Below are positions 1 to 5,043 of a stretch of 5,243 nucleotides of DNA, piece after piece. Under the pieces are notes generated by a model. That model ran no database searches and was not told the DNA's origin. It worked only from the letters and a program-made list of their open reading frames with translations. Location of the stretch: positions 1-5,243 of the forward strand of contig QFNK01000149.1 of the NCBI GenBank assembly GCA_003240795.1, given 5' to 3'. The translations under genes were made by a program, and so were the position numbers. Position 1 is the first letter of the stretch, and each line of letters starts with the position of its first letter. Origin of the DNA: Micavibrio aeruginosavorus (GTDB lineage Bacteria > Pseudomonadota > Alphaproteobacteria > Micavibrionales > Micavibrionaceae).

Positions 1-839
1 GGCTTTGACTCTGTACCGGAATAAAACGGACGCGCGCATACGATCAGGGGCGTTTGATTTTTTGCATGTTCCGCAACGGTTTTGGCAAGCATGGGCTCAC
101 CCTTGTCACAGACAATCGTCGGGGTGATCTTCTGCGTCCTGCCGCCGATATGCACCAATTGATCTTCGCAGGCGAAGCGGCGCTTGCCCTGCTCGTTCCG
201 CCCCATTTCATGAAGCGGCTTTACGACCGTGAAGATCGGCGATGTAACATGGCCGCTTTCCGTTTGCTTCAGATTGCGCGCGCGGTGATACAGCATCTCG
301 TACATGTTGCTGCCCTTGAACAGCTTGCCCCACTCCGCCGATTTGCCTTGGTAATTCACGACGACCTCTGCGGCGCTTTCGGAGTCCAGCGATCCGAAAA
401 CCTTTTCGATGAAATCTGAAAGCTTGCCGATGCTCGAAAACGGCTTGATGATTTTCTGGTTCTCCGCCGCCTGTTTCATCTGCTCGCTCAGATAACCTTT
501 GGCCGGAAAACGGTCGGACGCCGCGCCGCCCATGGGAAAGTTGATGCGCACATTTACGCGGCCGTCCTTGATGGTCACGTAATCGATATTCTGATGCATG
601 ATCCGCTCGACATCGCCGGGGCAGTTCAGCTTGTGATCGGAAGAGCGGTTCTTGGCAAAGGTCGGCGGGCGCGGGTCGGCGTTCCCCTTGGCATACACGG
701 CGCGGCGCCAGTGCATGGAGCATGAACACTGATCCTCGATACATTGGAAATCATAGGCGCGGCGTGTTTCTTCCGTCACCGCCTCTGCCCTCATCAGGGA
801 GTGCAGTACGCCATCCTTAAAAGCCTTGACCCGTCTCAT
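1..839 (-). CDS. Hypothetical protein with N-terminal CoiA-like Cys/His cluster (3' end outside window)
   Basis: I do not recognise this gene by name. The minus strand is open without a stop from the ATG at 839-837 to the window edge, giving 279 codons with the C-terminus missing. Residues 1-73 run MRRVKAFKDG, then C33, C38, C40 and H43, then the block PPTFAK (58-63), then H69 and C73. The order of a short lead-in strand, a Cys cluster, an 'xFA' block and a final His...Cys resembles the zinc-binding N-terminus of CoiA-like proteins, which is inference from pattern only. The rest is a soluble mixed alpha/beta sequence with no membrane segment, ending in LIVCARPF (265-272) near the edge. The start has a weak GGGGA seven bases upstream; a TTG eight codons upstream is the main alternative. 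It lies 75 bases downstream of smr on the same strand and may share its transcript. The reading frame is well supported, the function is not. Confidence 0.8.
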   Translation of the reverse strand, partial: MRRVKAFKDGVLHSLMRAEAVTEETRRAYDFQCIEDQCSCSMHWRRAVYAKGNADPRPPTFAKNRSSDHKLNCPGDVERIMHQNIDYVTIKDGRVNVRINFPMGGAASDRFPAKGYLSEQMKQAAENQKIIKPFSSIGKLSDFIEKVFGSLDSESAAEVVVNYQGKSAEWGKLFKGSNMYEMLYHRARNLKQTESGHVTSPIFTVVKPLHEMGRNEQGKRRFACEDQLVHIGGRTQKITPTIVCDKGEPMLAKTVAEHAKNQTPLIVCARPFYSGTESK

Positions 840-881
840 CGCTGCGTCCCCACGTGCCAATACGGATTTATTATGCAAACT

Positions 882-898
882 GTATGTACCGTATATAC
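882..898. promoter_or_regulatory. GTATRTAC double motif between smr and the left-edge gene
   Basis: The short gap between smr and the left-edge gene contains GTATGTACCGTATATAC. It is two copies of GTATRTAC separated by one C. The second copy is a perfect palindrome and the whole 17-mer matches its own reverse complement at 14 of 17 positions. It could be an operator or part of a secondary promoter for the left-edge gene: on the minus strand TTGCGT (911-906) and TACATA (888-883) are 17 bases apart, but the -10 match is poor. The function is inferred and uncertain. Confidence 0.3.
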
Positions 899-914
899 CT
901 TGGAAACGCAAGCT

Positions 915-1508
915 CTATGGCTGCGGTTCCCGCTGGCGTTTCAGGTAGATATAGGATGCCCCCGTCCCGCCATCCCTCTGGACGGCCGGAAAAACCTTTA
1001 ACGTGACATCCCGCAGGGGCGGCAGCGACAGCCATAAGGGAAGCTTTTGCTTGAGAACCCCCGCCGGCACATCCCCGCCGCTACGGCTGCCTTTTCCGGT
1101 GATGACCAGTACGCAGCGCCGCCCGAGACGGTAGGAATCCATGACAAAGCGGTTCAACTGCACATGCGCCTGTTCCTGATTGTATCCGTGCAGATCGAGC
1201 GTCGCCTCAATCGGCATTTTCCCGCGCCGCAGACGCGCCTCCGTCCGCGCGTCAAGCTGCGGCTCCTGCGGTGCGGACTGTCTAACCTTGCGGGTGTCGG
1301 GCAAAGGTATGGACACTGTTTCAAATGCAGGGGCGCTTGGCGCAGGCGGCAGCGCCCCGCCATCAAGATCCTTCAAAAGCGCGTCCATTTCCGCGCGCGT
1401 TACATCGGAAAGCGGCTCAATATCTCGCGTAAAGGCATGCCAGAGGCGGAAATCCGGCGCGCTGAGGCTCCGCTTTCCCTTTCCCGCCTTATCGGTTTTC
1501 TTGACCAT
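915..1508 (-). CDS. Smr-domain protein (MutS2 C-terminal-like)
   Basis: This 197-residue protein carries a C-terminal Smr domain, the small module also found at the end of MutS2 and associated with nucleic-acid binding and nuclease or nicking activity. The hallmarks are visible: LDLHG at 104-108, ITGKG at 136-140, and GGTGAS at 180-185 leading into the final strand YIYLKR (186-191). The N-terminal 100 residues are basic at the start, then low in complexity and rich in Pro and Ala, as is usual for stand-alone proteobacterial Smr proteins; WHAFTRDIEPL (23-33) is the only block there that looks conserved. The ATG follows an AAGGGCGG ribosome-binding sequence. It is transcribed away from the exported-protein gene and is probably first in a unit with the left-edge gene. 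The family is clear. The substrate cannot be read from the sequence, and a role in mismatch repair should not be assumed from the MutS-related name. Confidence 0.93.
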   Translation of the reverse strand: MVKKTDKAGKGKRSLSAPDFRLWHAFTRDIEPLSDVTRAEMDALLKDLDGGALPPAPSAPAFETVSIPLPDTRKVRQSAPQEPQLDARTEARLRRGKMPIEATLDLHGYNQEQAHVQLNRFVMDSYRLGRRCVLVITGKGSRSGGDVPAGVLKQKLPLWLSLPPLRDVTLKVFPAVQRDGGTGASYIYLKRQREPQP

Positions 1509-1539
1509 CGCCGCCCTTGAACGCTTTAAACTTTTTCTT

Positions 1540-1566
1540 TTGAAAAACTTTCCGGCATAATATTAA
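1540..1566 (+). promoter_or_regulatory. Weak candidate promoter for the exported-protein gene
   Basis: TTGAAA (1540-1545) and TATTAA (1561-1566) are 15 bases apart in the AT-rich part of the divergent spacer, ahead of the start at 1591. The spacing is short for a sigma-70 promoter, so this is tentative. The AT-rich stretch 1521-1570 is the only plausible promoter region for this gene. A weak AAGG at 1583-1586 serves as its ribosome-binding site. Confidence 0.25.
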
Positions 1567-1584
1567 TCAAACCACCGGACACAA
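1557..1584 (-). promoter_or_regulatory. Candidate sigma-70-like promoter for smr
   Basis: Read on the minus strand, TTGTGT (1584-1579) and TATTAT (1562-1557) are separated by 16 bases in the 82-base divergent gap. The -10 box matches TATAAT at five of six positions and lies about 48 bases upstream of the smr ATG. The -35 box overlaps the ribosome-binding sequence of the gene on the other strand. This is pattern matching only. Confidence 0.4.
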
Positions 1585-1590
1585 GGCCAG

Positions 1591-2340
1591 ATGAATCCTC
1601 TTTTTCGGCTCCCTTCCACCGTCACCGCCGCGCTTGCCGCGATTTTCCTGTGCTTCCCGGCGCAGGCACAGAGCAGTTTTGCGACCTCCACGAACGAGGA
1701 CGTTGCCATCGCCTTTTTCAAGACCGCGAATGTAAAACCGGACTTCATGAAATGGGCGAAGGAAAGCCGCGAATTCAAGGTCGCCGCCCCTGCCCGCGTT
1801 GATGACTTCCTCTTCATGGAAAGCCAGCGCCTTTCGCGCCGCTGGAAGGAATACGACCCGGAAACCTCGCTGATCCGTGTCGGCGCAACGGTGTCCGTCG
1901 TTCTGGAACATCTCGCGGCCAAGGACGGCGGCGAAATTTTCCGCATGACGATGTCCTTCGACAAGGGCGATGTGACGTATTTCCCCTATGAGTTTCAGGA
2001 TTATAAATTCGCGGTTGTCCCGCAGAAGATAGAAACGCTCCTGCGCCAGAATATCTCGCGCGAACAATACGACCTGATCACCACGGACTTTAAGGGCGAA
2101 ACCGTCGGCTCCGCCAAAATGGAGCTGCAGCTCAAACCGGTGCAGTCCTATCTGCAGCAACCCTATATGCTGGACGGGGTGGAGCAATGGATGATGCTCA
2201 CCGACACCGTCACCCTCGCCCTGAAATCCCCGCGCAGCGGCGCGGCGCTCTGGACGTACGGCGCGGAATGGTACGTATCGCCCGTTACCCGCGAAGTTCA
2301 GGATCTTTACAAGGAACCGCAACTGGCCCCCGCCTTTTGA
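1591..2340 (+). CDS. Exported protein of unknown function
   Basis: The protein has 249 residues and I do not recognise the family with confidence. The first 26 residues look like a Sec signal peptide: one Arg at position 6, a hydrophobic core at about 11-22, and an AQA cleavage site before Q27. Cys21 does not sit in a lipobox, so a lipoprotein is unlikely. The mature part has no further membrane segment and is probably periplasmic. Aromatic patches include YFPYEFQDYKF (130-140), QWMML (199-203) and TYGAEWYVS (222-230); with alternating polar and hydrophobic residues in the second half they suggest a beta-rich fold. A domain of the DUF4852 type is one possibility I cannot confirm. The ATG is preceded by AAGG at 1583-1586. 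The gene is divergent from smr and followed by a hairpin. Coding potential and export signal are convincing. Confidence 0.88.
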   Translation: MNPLFRLPSTVTAALAAIFLCFPAQAQSSFATSTNEDVAIAFFKTANVKPDFMKWAKESREFKVAAPARVDDFLFMESQRLSRRWKEYDPETSLIRVGATVSVVLEHLAAKDGGEIFRMTMSFDKGDVTYFPYEFQDYKFAVVPQKIETLLRQNISREQYDLITTDFKGETVGSAKMELQLKPVQSYLQQPYMLDGVEQWMMLTDTVTLALKSPRSGAALWTYGAEWYVSPVTREVQDLYKEPQLAPAF

Positions 2341-2345
2341 TAGCC

Positions 2346-2376
2346 ATGGCAAAGGCCTTTTTACGGTCTTTGGCAT
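2346..2376 (+). terminator. Hairpin after the exported-protein gene; terminator-like but without a U-tract
   Basis: Six bases after the stop codon the transcript can fold into a stem of about 12 pairs, 2346-2357 with 2365-2376, with one mismatch and one G-U pair and a seven-base loop TTTTTAC. The 3' side is followed by ATAGG, not a run of T, so this is not a classical intrinsic terminator. It may still stabilise the 3' end or give partial termination. The 3' arm contains the -35 box of the next promoter. Confidence 0.35.
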
Positions 2377-2398
2377 TATAGGCACAATATGTTACAAT
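2370..2398 (+). promoter_or_regulatory. Sigma-70-like promoter for the gene at 2437
   Basis: TTGGCA (2370-2375) and TACAAT (2393-2398) are separated by exactly 17 bases. Each box differs from TTGACA or TATAAT at one position. It is the best promoter match in the window, with a predicted transcription start around 2405 and a leader of about 30 bases. The -10 box is one inner arm of a palindrome, suggesting control by a DNA-binding protein. Confidence 0.65.
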
Positions 2399-2412
2399 AA
2401 ATTGTAATATTG
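2385..2412. promoter_or_regulatory. Palindromic operator candidate over the -10 box
   Basis: A perfect inner palindrome TTACAAT-AA-ATTGTAA covers 2392-2407. It extends outwards to CAATAT (2385-2390) and ATATTG (2407-2412), so each arm has 12 matching bases apart from a two-base insertion (GT, 2391-2392) on the left. It covers the -10 box and the predicted start point, the usual place for a repressor site. No protein can be assigned; the winged-helix regulator at 2992-3567 is the obvious local candidate, by proximity only. Confidence 0.45.
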
Positions 2413-2421
2413 TTTTAATCA

Positions 2422-2426
2422 AAGGA
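2422..2426 (+). promoter_or_regulatory. Ribosome-binding site fixing a GTG start at 2437
   Basis: AAGGA at 2422-2426 lies ten bases ahead of the GTG at 2437. The in-frame stop TAA at 2416-2418 excludes a start further upstream, and the ATG at 2426 is in another, short frame. The GTG is therefore the likely initiation codon. Confidence 0.55.
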
Positions 2427-2436
2427 TGGGCATAGC

Positions 2437-2982
2437 GTGTTTTCCCAGTTGGGACCATTGTTCAAAACGGCCTTCCGCCAGGCGGAAGCCGCCGACACAC
2501 GCCTTGAAATCCGCCGTGATGAAAAGAACGAACACGGGCATTCCGAGGAACATGAGGAAAAAGAAGACACGAGCGCCCTCTGGGAGGATAAAACCACGGT
2601 CAGCGTCGAGGCCCTGAAAGCTTTCCTTATCGCATTCCTGAAGGAAAAAGGCGTTGCGGAAGATCATGCCGCCATTTCCGCCGCCGCGACACAGCAAAGC
2701 ACGCTGCCCCAAAAACCCCTGACCACGGTGGCCACCCGCGCCGTAAAGGCCTACACGGCACTGGCCCCGCAAACGCCGCCGCCGCCCGTTTCCGAACCTC
2801 TGACGGAAAATATCCCGCTGGCGGATCAGTTGAAAAACGACGAACTCCGCACCATGCATATCCTGATACGCGAACTGGATATACTGGCGGCCAGAGGCGT
2901 ACACGACCTGACGATTGAAAAGGCGGACACGTTCCTGAACGCCCTTGTCCTGGCCGTGGAAAAAGCAAAATCAGGGACTTAG
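2437..2982 (+). CDS. Hydrophilic hypothetical protein, His/Glu-rich near N-terminus
   Basis: The 181-residue protein is not recognised. It has no signal peptide or membrane segment and is probably cytosolic. A short amphipathic start (MFSQLGPLFKTAF) is followed by a very charged stretch at 28-44 with three His among many Glu (HGHSEEHEE at 33-41). A helix-forming region follows at 55-88, then a Pro-rich linker around 111-121 with four consecutive Pro, then a C-terminal region (128-178) that looks helical, ending EKAKSGT. The layout suggests two small helical modules joined by a flexible linker, possibly an adaptor or regulatory protein; this is inference. It starts at GTG behind its own promoter and ends nine bases from the stop of the convergent regulator gene, with no terminator hairpin visible in the gap. 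The composition of the frame and the strong promoter support a real gene. Confidence 0.82.
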   Translation: MFSQLGPLFKTAFRQAEAADTRLEIRRDEKNEHGHSEEHEEKEDTSALWEDKTTVSVEALKAFLIAFLKEKGVAEDHAAISAAATQQSTLPQKPLTTVATRAVKAYTALAPQTPPPPVSEPLTENIPLADQLKNDELRTMHILIRELDILAARGVHDLTIEKADTFLNALVLAVEKAKSGT

Positions 2983-2991
2983 GCTTAAATC

Positions 2992-3567
2992 TCAGACACG
3001 TACAGGCACGCTGTAACCCTGCTCCGCCGTAAGCAGGATGACCGGATTTGCGGGATCCGGTTCTATTTTCTGGCGCAGACGGTAGATATGCGTTTCCAGC
3101 GTATGGGTTTCGACCCCTTCTGCATACGCCCATACACGGTCGAGCAATTCCTGCCGCCCGACGGCGGCACCCTTTGCCTGCGCCAAGCACAAAAGAATGC
3201 CGCTCTCCTTGTCCGTAAGACGTACCGCTTCCCCGTCCGCGCCGAACCACATATTCTCACGAACATCGAGCATTCCTGTGCCGATTTCTATCTTATCGGC
3301 CGGCATAAGAGCGGATTTAATCTGTTTTTTGATATAATTAGCCAGATTTGCGGCCTTCATGGGCTTTAAAACGCCAAAATCGAGATGGATTACAGGAAAA
3401 TTGGCAAATTCAGCGGGTATATTGCTGTCTTTACCGCAATACAGCACCAGATCAGCTGAATTTTTCTCCGATACAACGTCAAAACCCGCAAAGCGTACCG
3501 CCTCCCCCAGATAATCCATCACGGGCTGGCTCTGCGCGACGATTGCGATTACGGGCTGCTCTGGCAC
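2992..3567 (-). CDS. OmpR/PhoB-type winged-helix regulator with degenerate receiver-like N-terminus
   Basis: The C-terminal half is an OmpR/PhoB-type DNA-binding domain: the LTDKES (117-122) region and GRQELLDRVW (137-146) precede the recognition helix THTLETHIYRLRQKIE (154-169), and a C-terminal hairpin ends in EQGYSVPV (182-189). The N-terminal 85 residues look like a shortened receiver: strand VIAIVA (6-11), ADLVLYC (38-44), PVIHLDF (58-64), then LKP (67-69) before a final helix. The acidic residues usual after the first strand are replaced by AQSQ (11-14), and the phospho-acceptor Asp position appears to be Cys44, while the conserved Lys-Pro remains. At 191 residues it is shorter than the usual 220-240. 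It is probably a cytosolic transcription factor not controlled by classical phosphorylation. The start is GTG at 3567 with AAGGA six bases upstream. It is divergent from the gene at 3664 and convergent with the gene at 2437. No histidine kinase gene is adjacent. Confidence 0.92.
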   Translation of the reverse strand: MPEQPVIAIVAQSQPVMDYLGEAVRFAGFDVVSEKNSADLVLYCGKDSNIPAEFANFPVIHLDFGVLKPMKAANLANYIKKQIKSALMPADKIEIGTGMLDVRENMWFGADGEAVRLTDKESGILLCLAQAKGAAVGRQELLDRVWAYAEGVETHTLETHIYRLRQKIEPDPANPVILLTAEQGYSVPVRV

Positions 3568-3573
3568 GATAAA

Positions 3574-3578
3574 TCCTT
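3574..3578 (-). promoter_or_regulatory. Ribosome-binding site for the regulator's GTG start
   Basis: On the minus strand AAGGA at 3578-3574 lies six bases ahead of the GTG at 3567-3565. It is a strong Shine-Dalgarno match and decides the GTG as the start of the regulator gene. Confidence 0.65.
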
Positions 3579-3585
3579 GGTTGGT

Positions 3586-3602
3586 GGCGGACGTACACCG
3601 CC
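3586..3602. repeat. GC-rich inverted repeat in the divergent spacer
   Basis: GGCGG (3586-3590) and CCGCC (3598-3602) flank the seven-base loop ACGTACA. The element lies about 20 bases upstream of the regulator's GTG, so it would probably be in that gene's leader. It could fold in RNA or act as a DNA dyad. The arms are only five bases, so significance is modest. Confidence 0.3.
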
Positions 3603-3631
3603 GGTTTATCCCATCTTACACTGGCATATGT

Positions 3632-3648
3632 CTTGCAATGTTTACAAG
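3632..3648. promoter_or_regulatory. Dyad CTTGnAA-N3-TTnCAAG upstream of the gene at 3664
   Basis: CTTGCAATGTTTACAAG has six of eight arm positions symmetric around a three-base centre-to-edge pattern (CTTGnAA, TTnCAAG). It sits just upstream of the ribosome-binding site of the plus-strand gene and within 65-85 bases of the divergent regulator start. It is a reasonable operator candidate for either gene. No convincing -35/-10 pair is visible in this 96-base spacer on either strand. Confidence 0.3.
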
Positions 3649-3652
3649 CGGT

Positions 3653-3657
3653 AGGAG
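3653..3657 (+). promoter_or_regulatory. Ribosome-binding site for the gene at 3664
   Basis: AGGAG at 3653-3657 is six bases ahead of the ATG at 3664, a near-ideal spacing. It favours this ATG over the in-frame ATG at 3679. Confidence 0.7.
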
Positions 3658-3663
3658 TTTTCT

Positions 3664-4284
3664 ATGATCGAACAGGCCATGGCATTTCAGACGGGACGGG
3701 AGGAAGCGGACAACGCTGCCTGGCGCTCCGCCGTGAAAAAAGCCGTGATGAAGCACGATCCGGAAGGCCGCACCGCAGGCCCCATCCCGACCTTTGACAA
3801 GAATTTCAGCGCCGCGATGAGAGAGGCCCTGCTCCAAAATCAGGAATCCGCCAGCGCCTCCGCCCTCGCCCCGGCACAGGCCGCCGCGTCCGGCGATGAA
3901 TACGGCTTTGCCGATGTGATCGACATGATCAACCCGCTTCAGCATATTCCCGTTGTCGGTTCCGTGTACCGAAGCCTGACAGGCGATACGATGAAGGGGA
4001 TCAGCACGATTATCGGCGGCGGAATTTTCGCAGGGCCCATCGGCGCGATTGCAGGCACCGTCAACGTCATTACCAAAGACCGCACCGGAAAAGATATCGG
4101 TGAGAACATCGCAAGCGCGATGGGGTTCGGCACGCCTTATGAAGCATCGGTGAAACCGGACATCACCTACAGCAAGGACGTTTTCGCCGAAGAAGAACGC
4201 ATGGCATCCGCCAACAATAAAATGAATGACGGCAGAAAGAATTTCGCCGCCGCCGCGCAGTATAAGAAAATCTGGAACAGCTGA
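3664..4284 (+). CDS. Conserved hypothetical protein with glycine-rich hydrophobic segment
   Basis: The 206-residue protein matches no characterised family that I can name, but its central block resembles a conserved hypothetical protein I associate with alphaproteobacteria. The N-terminal 60 residues are charged and helical, followed by an Ala/Ser-rich linker (62-76). The conserved-looking core starts at FADVIDMINPLQHIPVVGSV (82-101), continues with YRSLTGD (102-108), and enters a glycine-rich hydrophobic stretch at 112-135 with Gly at 112, 118-120, 124, 127 and 131, spacing that suits a glycine-zipper-like helix pair or membrane association. GKDIGENI (142-149) follows, and the C-terminus is polar. 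There is no signal peptide. The stop codon abuts the stop of yggS on the other strand. It is divergent from the winged-helix regulator and could be under its control, which is inference. Confidence 0.88.
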   Translation: MIEQAMAFQTGREEADNAAWRSAVKKAVMKHDPEGRTAGPIPTFDKNFSAAMREALLQNQESASASALAPAQAAASGDEYGFADVIDMINPLQHIPVVGSVYRSLTGDTMKGISTIIGGGIFAGPIGAIAGTVNVITKDRTGKDIGENIASAMGFGTPYEASVKPDITYSKDVFAEEERMASANNKMNDGRKNFAAAAQYKKIWNS

Positions 4285-4959
4285 TCAGGCGGCGTCGCGT
4301 TCGCCGAACAAGGCCGTGCCCACACGCACATGCGTTGCGCCCAGCATGATCGCCTTTTCGAAATCCGAACTCATCCCCATGCTTAGTTTTTGCAGGCCCG
4401 CCTGCCCCGCCAGTTTTTTAAGCAGCGCGAAATGCAGCGCGGCGGCATCTTCAACCGGCGGAATGCACATCAGGCCCGTGATGTTCAGGCCGCAATCATT
4501 GCGGCAGAAACGGACGAACTCCACGGCGTGCAGCGGATCAATGCCCGCCTTCTGTTCCTCCTGCCCTGTGTTGACCTGAACGAAAAATTCTCCGGTGCGG
4601 CTCTGCGGCGTGAGCGCATTCGCGATTGCCTTCGCAAGTTTCTCCCGGTCGATCGTCTCGATGCAATCAAACAGCGCCAGCGCATCGTCTACCTTGTTGG
4701 TTTGCAGAGGGCCGATCAGATGAAGTTGCAGGTCATGATAGGCCTTATCGTCACGATAGGATTTCCAATGCTCCTGCGCTTCCTGCACGCGGTTCTCGCC
4801 GAACAGGCGGTGTCCTGTGTCAAGCGCAGCGCGTATTGTCCCCGCACTCTGCATCTTGCTCACCGCGACAAGGTTACAGCTTTCAGGCGCGCGGCCGGCC
4901 TCTTTTTCGGCGCGGCGGATCTTGTGGCGGATTTTTTCAAAATTCTCTGCAATCGACAT
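4285..4959 (-). CDS. yggS: YggS/PLPBP family pyridoxal-phosphate homeostasis protein
   Basis: This is a single-domain PLP-binding protein of the YggS/PROSC family, a TIM-barrel related to the N-terminal domain of alanine racemase. The family binds PLP through a Schiff base and keeps vitamin B6 and amino-acid pools balanced without known enzymatic turnover. The PLP lysine is K35 in AVSK (32-35). Other signatures are FGENRVQEA (53-61), HLIGPLQTNK (80-89), GLMCIPP (162-168) and the phosphate-binding end SMGMSSDFEKAI (193-204) with RVGTALFGER (212-221). The length of 224 is slightly below the 234 of the E. coli protein and appears complete. The ATG at 4959 has no clear Shine-Dalgarno. The gene follows the porin terminator and is probably transcribed on its own; its stop codon directly abuts that of the convergent gene. 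Confidence 0.97.
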   Translation of the reverse strand: MSIAENFEKIRHKIRRAEKEAGRAPESCNLVAVSKMQSAGTIRAALDTGHRLFGENRVQEAQEHWKSYRDDKAYHDLQLHLIGPLQTNKVDDALALFDCIETIDREKLAKAIANALTPQSRTGEFFVQVNTGQEEQKAGIDPLHAVEFVRFCRNDCGLNITGLMCIPPVEDAAALHFALLKKLAGQAGLQKLSMGMSSDFEKAIMLGATHVRVGTALFGERDAA

Positions 4960-4968
4960 GGTTTCAGT

Positions 4969-4977
4969 TTTATCGCA
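4969..4977 (-). promoter_or_regulatory. Candidate extended -10 promoter for yggS
   Basis: On the minus strand TGCGATAAA (4977-4969) fits an extended -10 element, TG-N followed by a TATAAT-like hexamer. It lies between the porin terminator and the yggS ATG, with only nine bases from the hexamer to the ATG. If real, the transcript would have almost no leader, which agrees with the missing ribosome-binding site. No good -35 box is present. Confidence 0.35.
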
Positions 4978-4992
4978 CGCCTTCCCAAAAGA

Positions 4993-5021
4993 AAAGAGCG
5001 CCGGGAAATCCGGCGCTCTTT
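4993..5021 (-). terminator. Rho-independent terminator of the porin gene
   Basis: AAAGAGCGCCGG (4993-5004) and CCGGCGCTCTTT (5010-5021) form a perfect 12-base-pair stem with a five-base loop. In the minus-strand transcript the stem is followed by TCTTTT, a usable U-rich tract, and it lies 22 bases after the porin stop codon. On the plus strand the trailing sequence TTTGTAACTTTT is also U-rich, but no plus-strand gene ends here. Confidence 0.92.
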
Positions 5022-5043
5022 GTAACTTTTCATCAATGTGTTC

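Noticed and set aside
208..744. Minus-strand open frame of 178 codons in the left part
   Set aside because: It is out of frame with a longer uninterrupted minus-strand frame from 839 to the edge. Its product is Arg-rich and low in hydrophobic residues, typical of a shadow frame.
1047..1520. Plus-strand frames opposite the Smr gene
   Set aside because: The minus strand has the unmistakable LDLHG, TGKG and GGTGA Smr motifs; the plus-strand products are Arg/Cys-rich and match nothing.
1591..1668. Possible lipoprotein signal around Cys21 of the exported protein
   Set aside because: The residues before Cys21 are IFL, which does not fit the lipobox, while AQA before Gln27 is a normal signal-peptidase I site.
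2351..2360. AAAGGCCTTT followed by T residues as a terminator
   Set aside because: This perfect palindrome has no room for a loop; the longer stem 2346-2376 is a better fold and it lacks a U-tract.
1567..2385. Minus-strand open frame of 272 codons opposite the exported-protein gene
   Set aside because: The plus-strand frame has a clean signal peptide, a ribosome-binding sequence and normal protein composition. The reverse frame is a by-product of the codon bias of that gene.
4390..5025. Plus-strand frame of 211 codons opposite yggS
   Set aside because: It covers the yggS coding sequence and runs through the terminator hairpin; yggS motifs on the minus strand are decisive.
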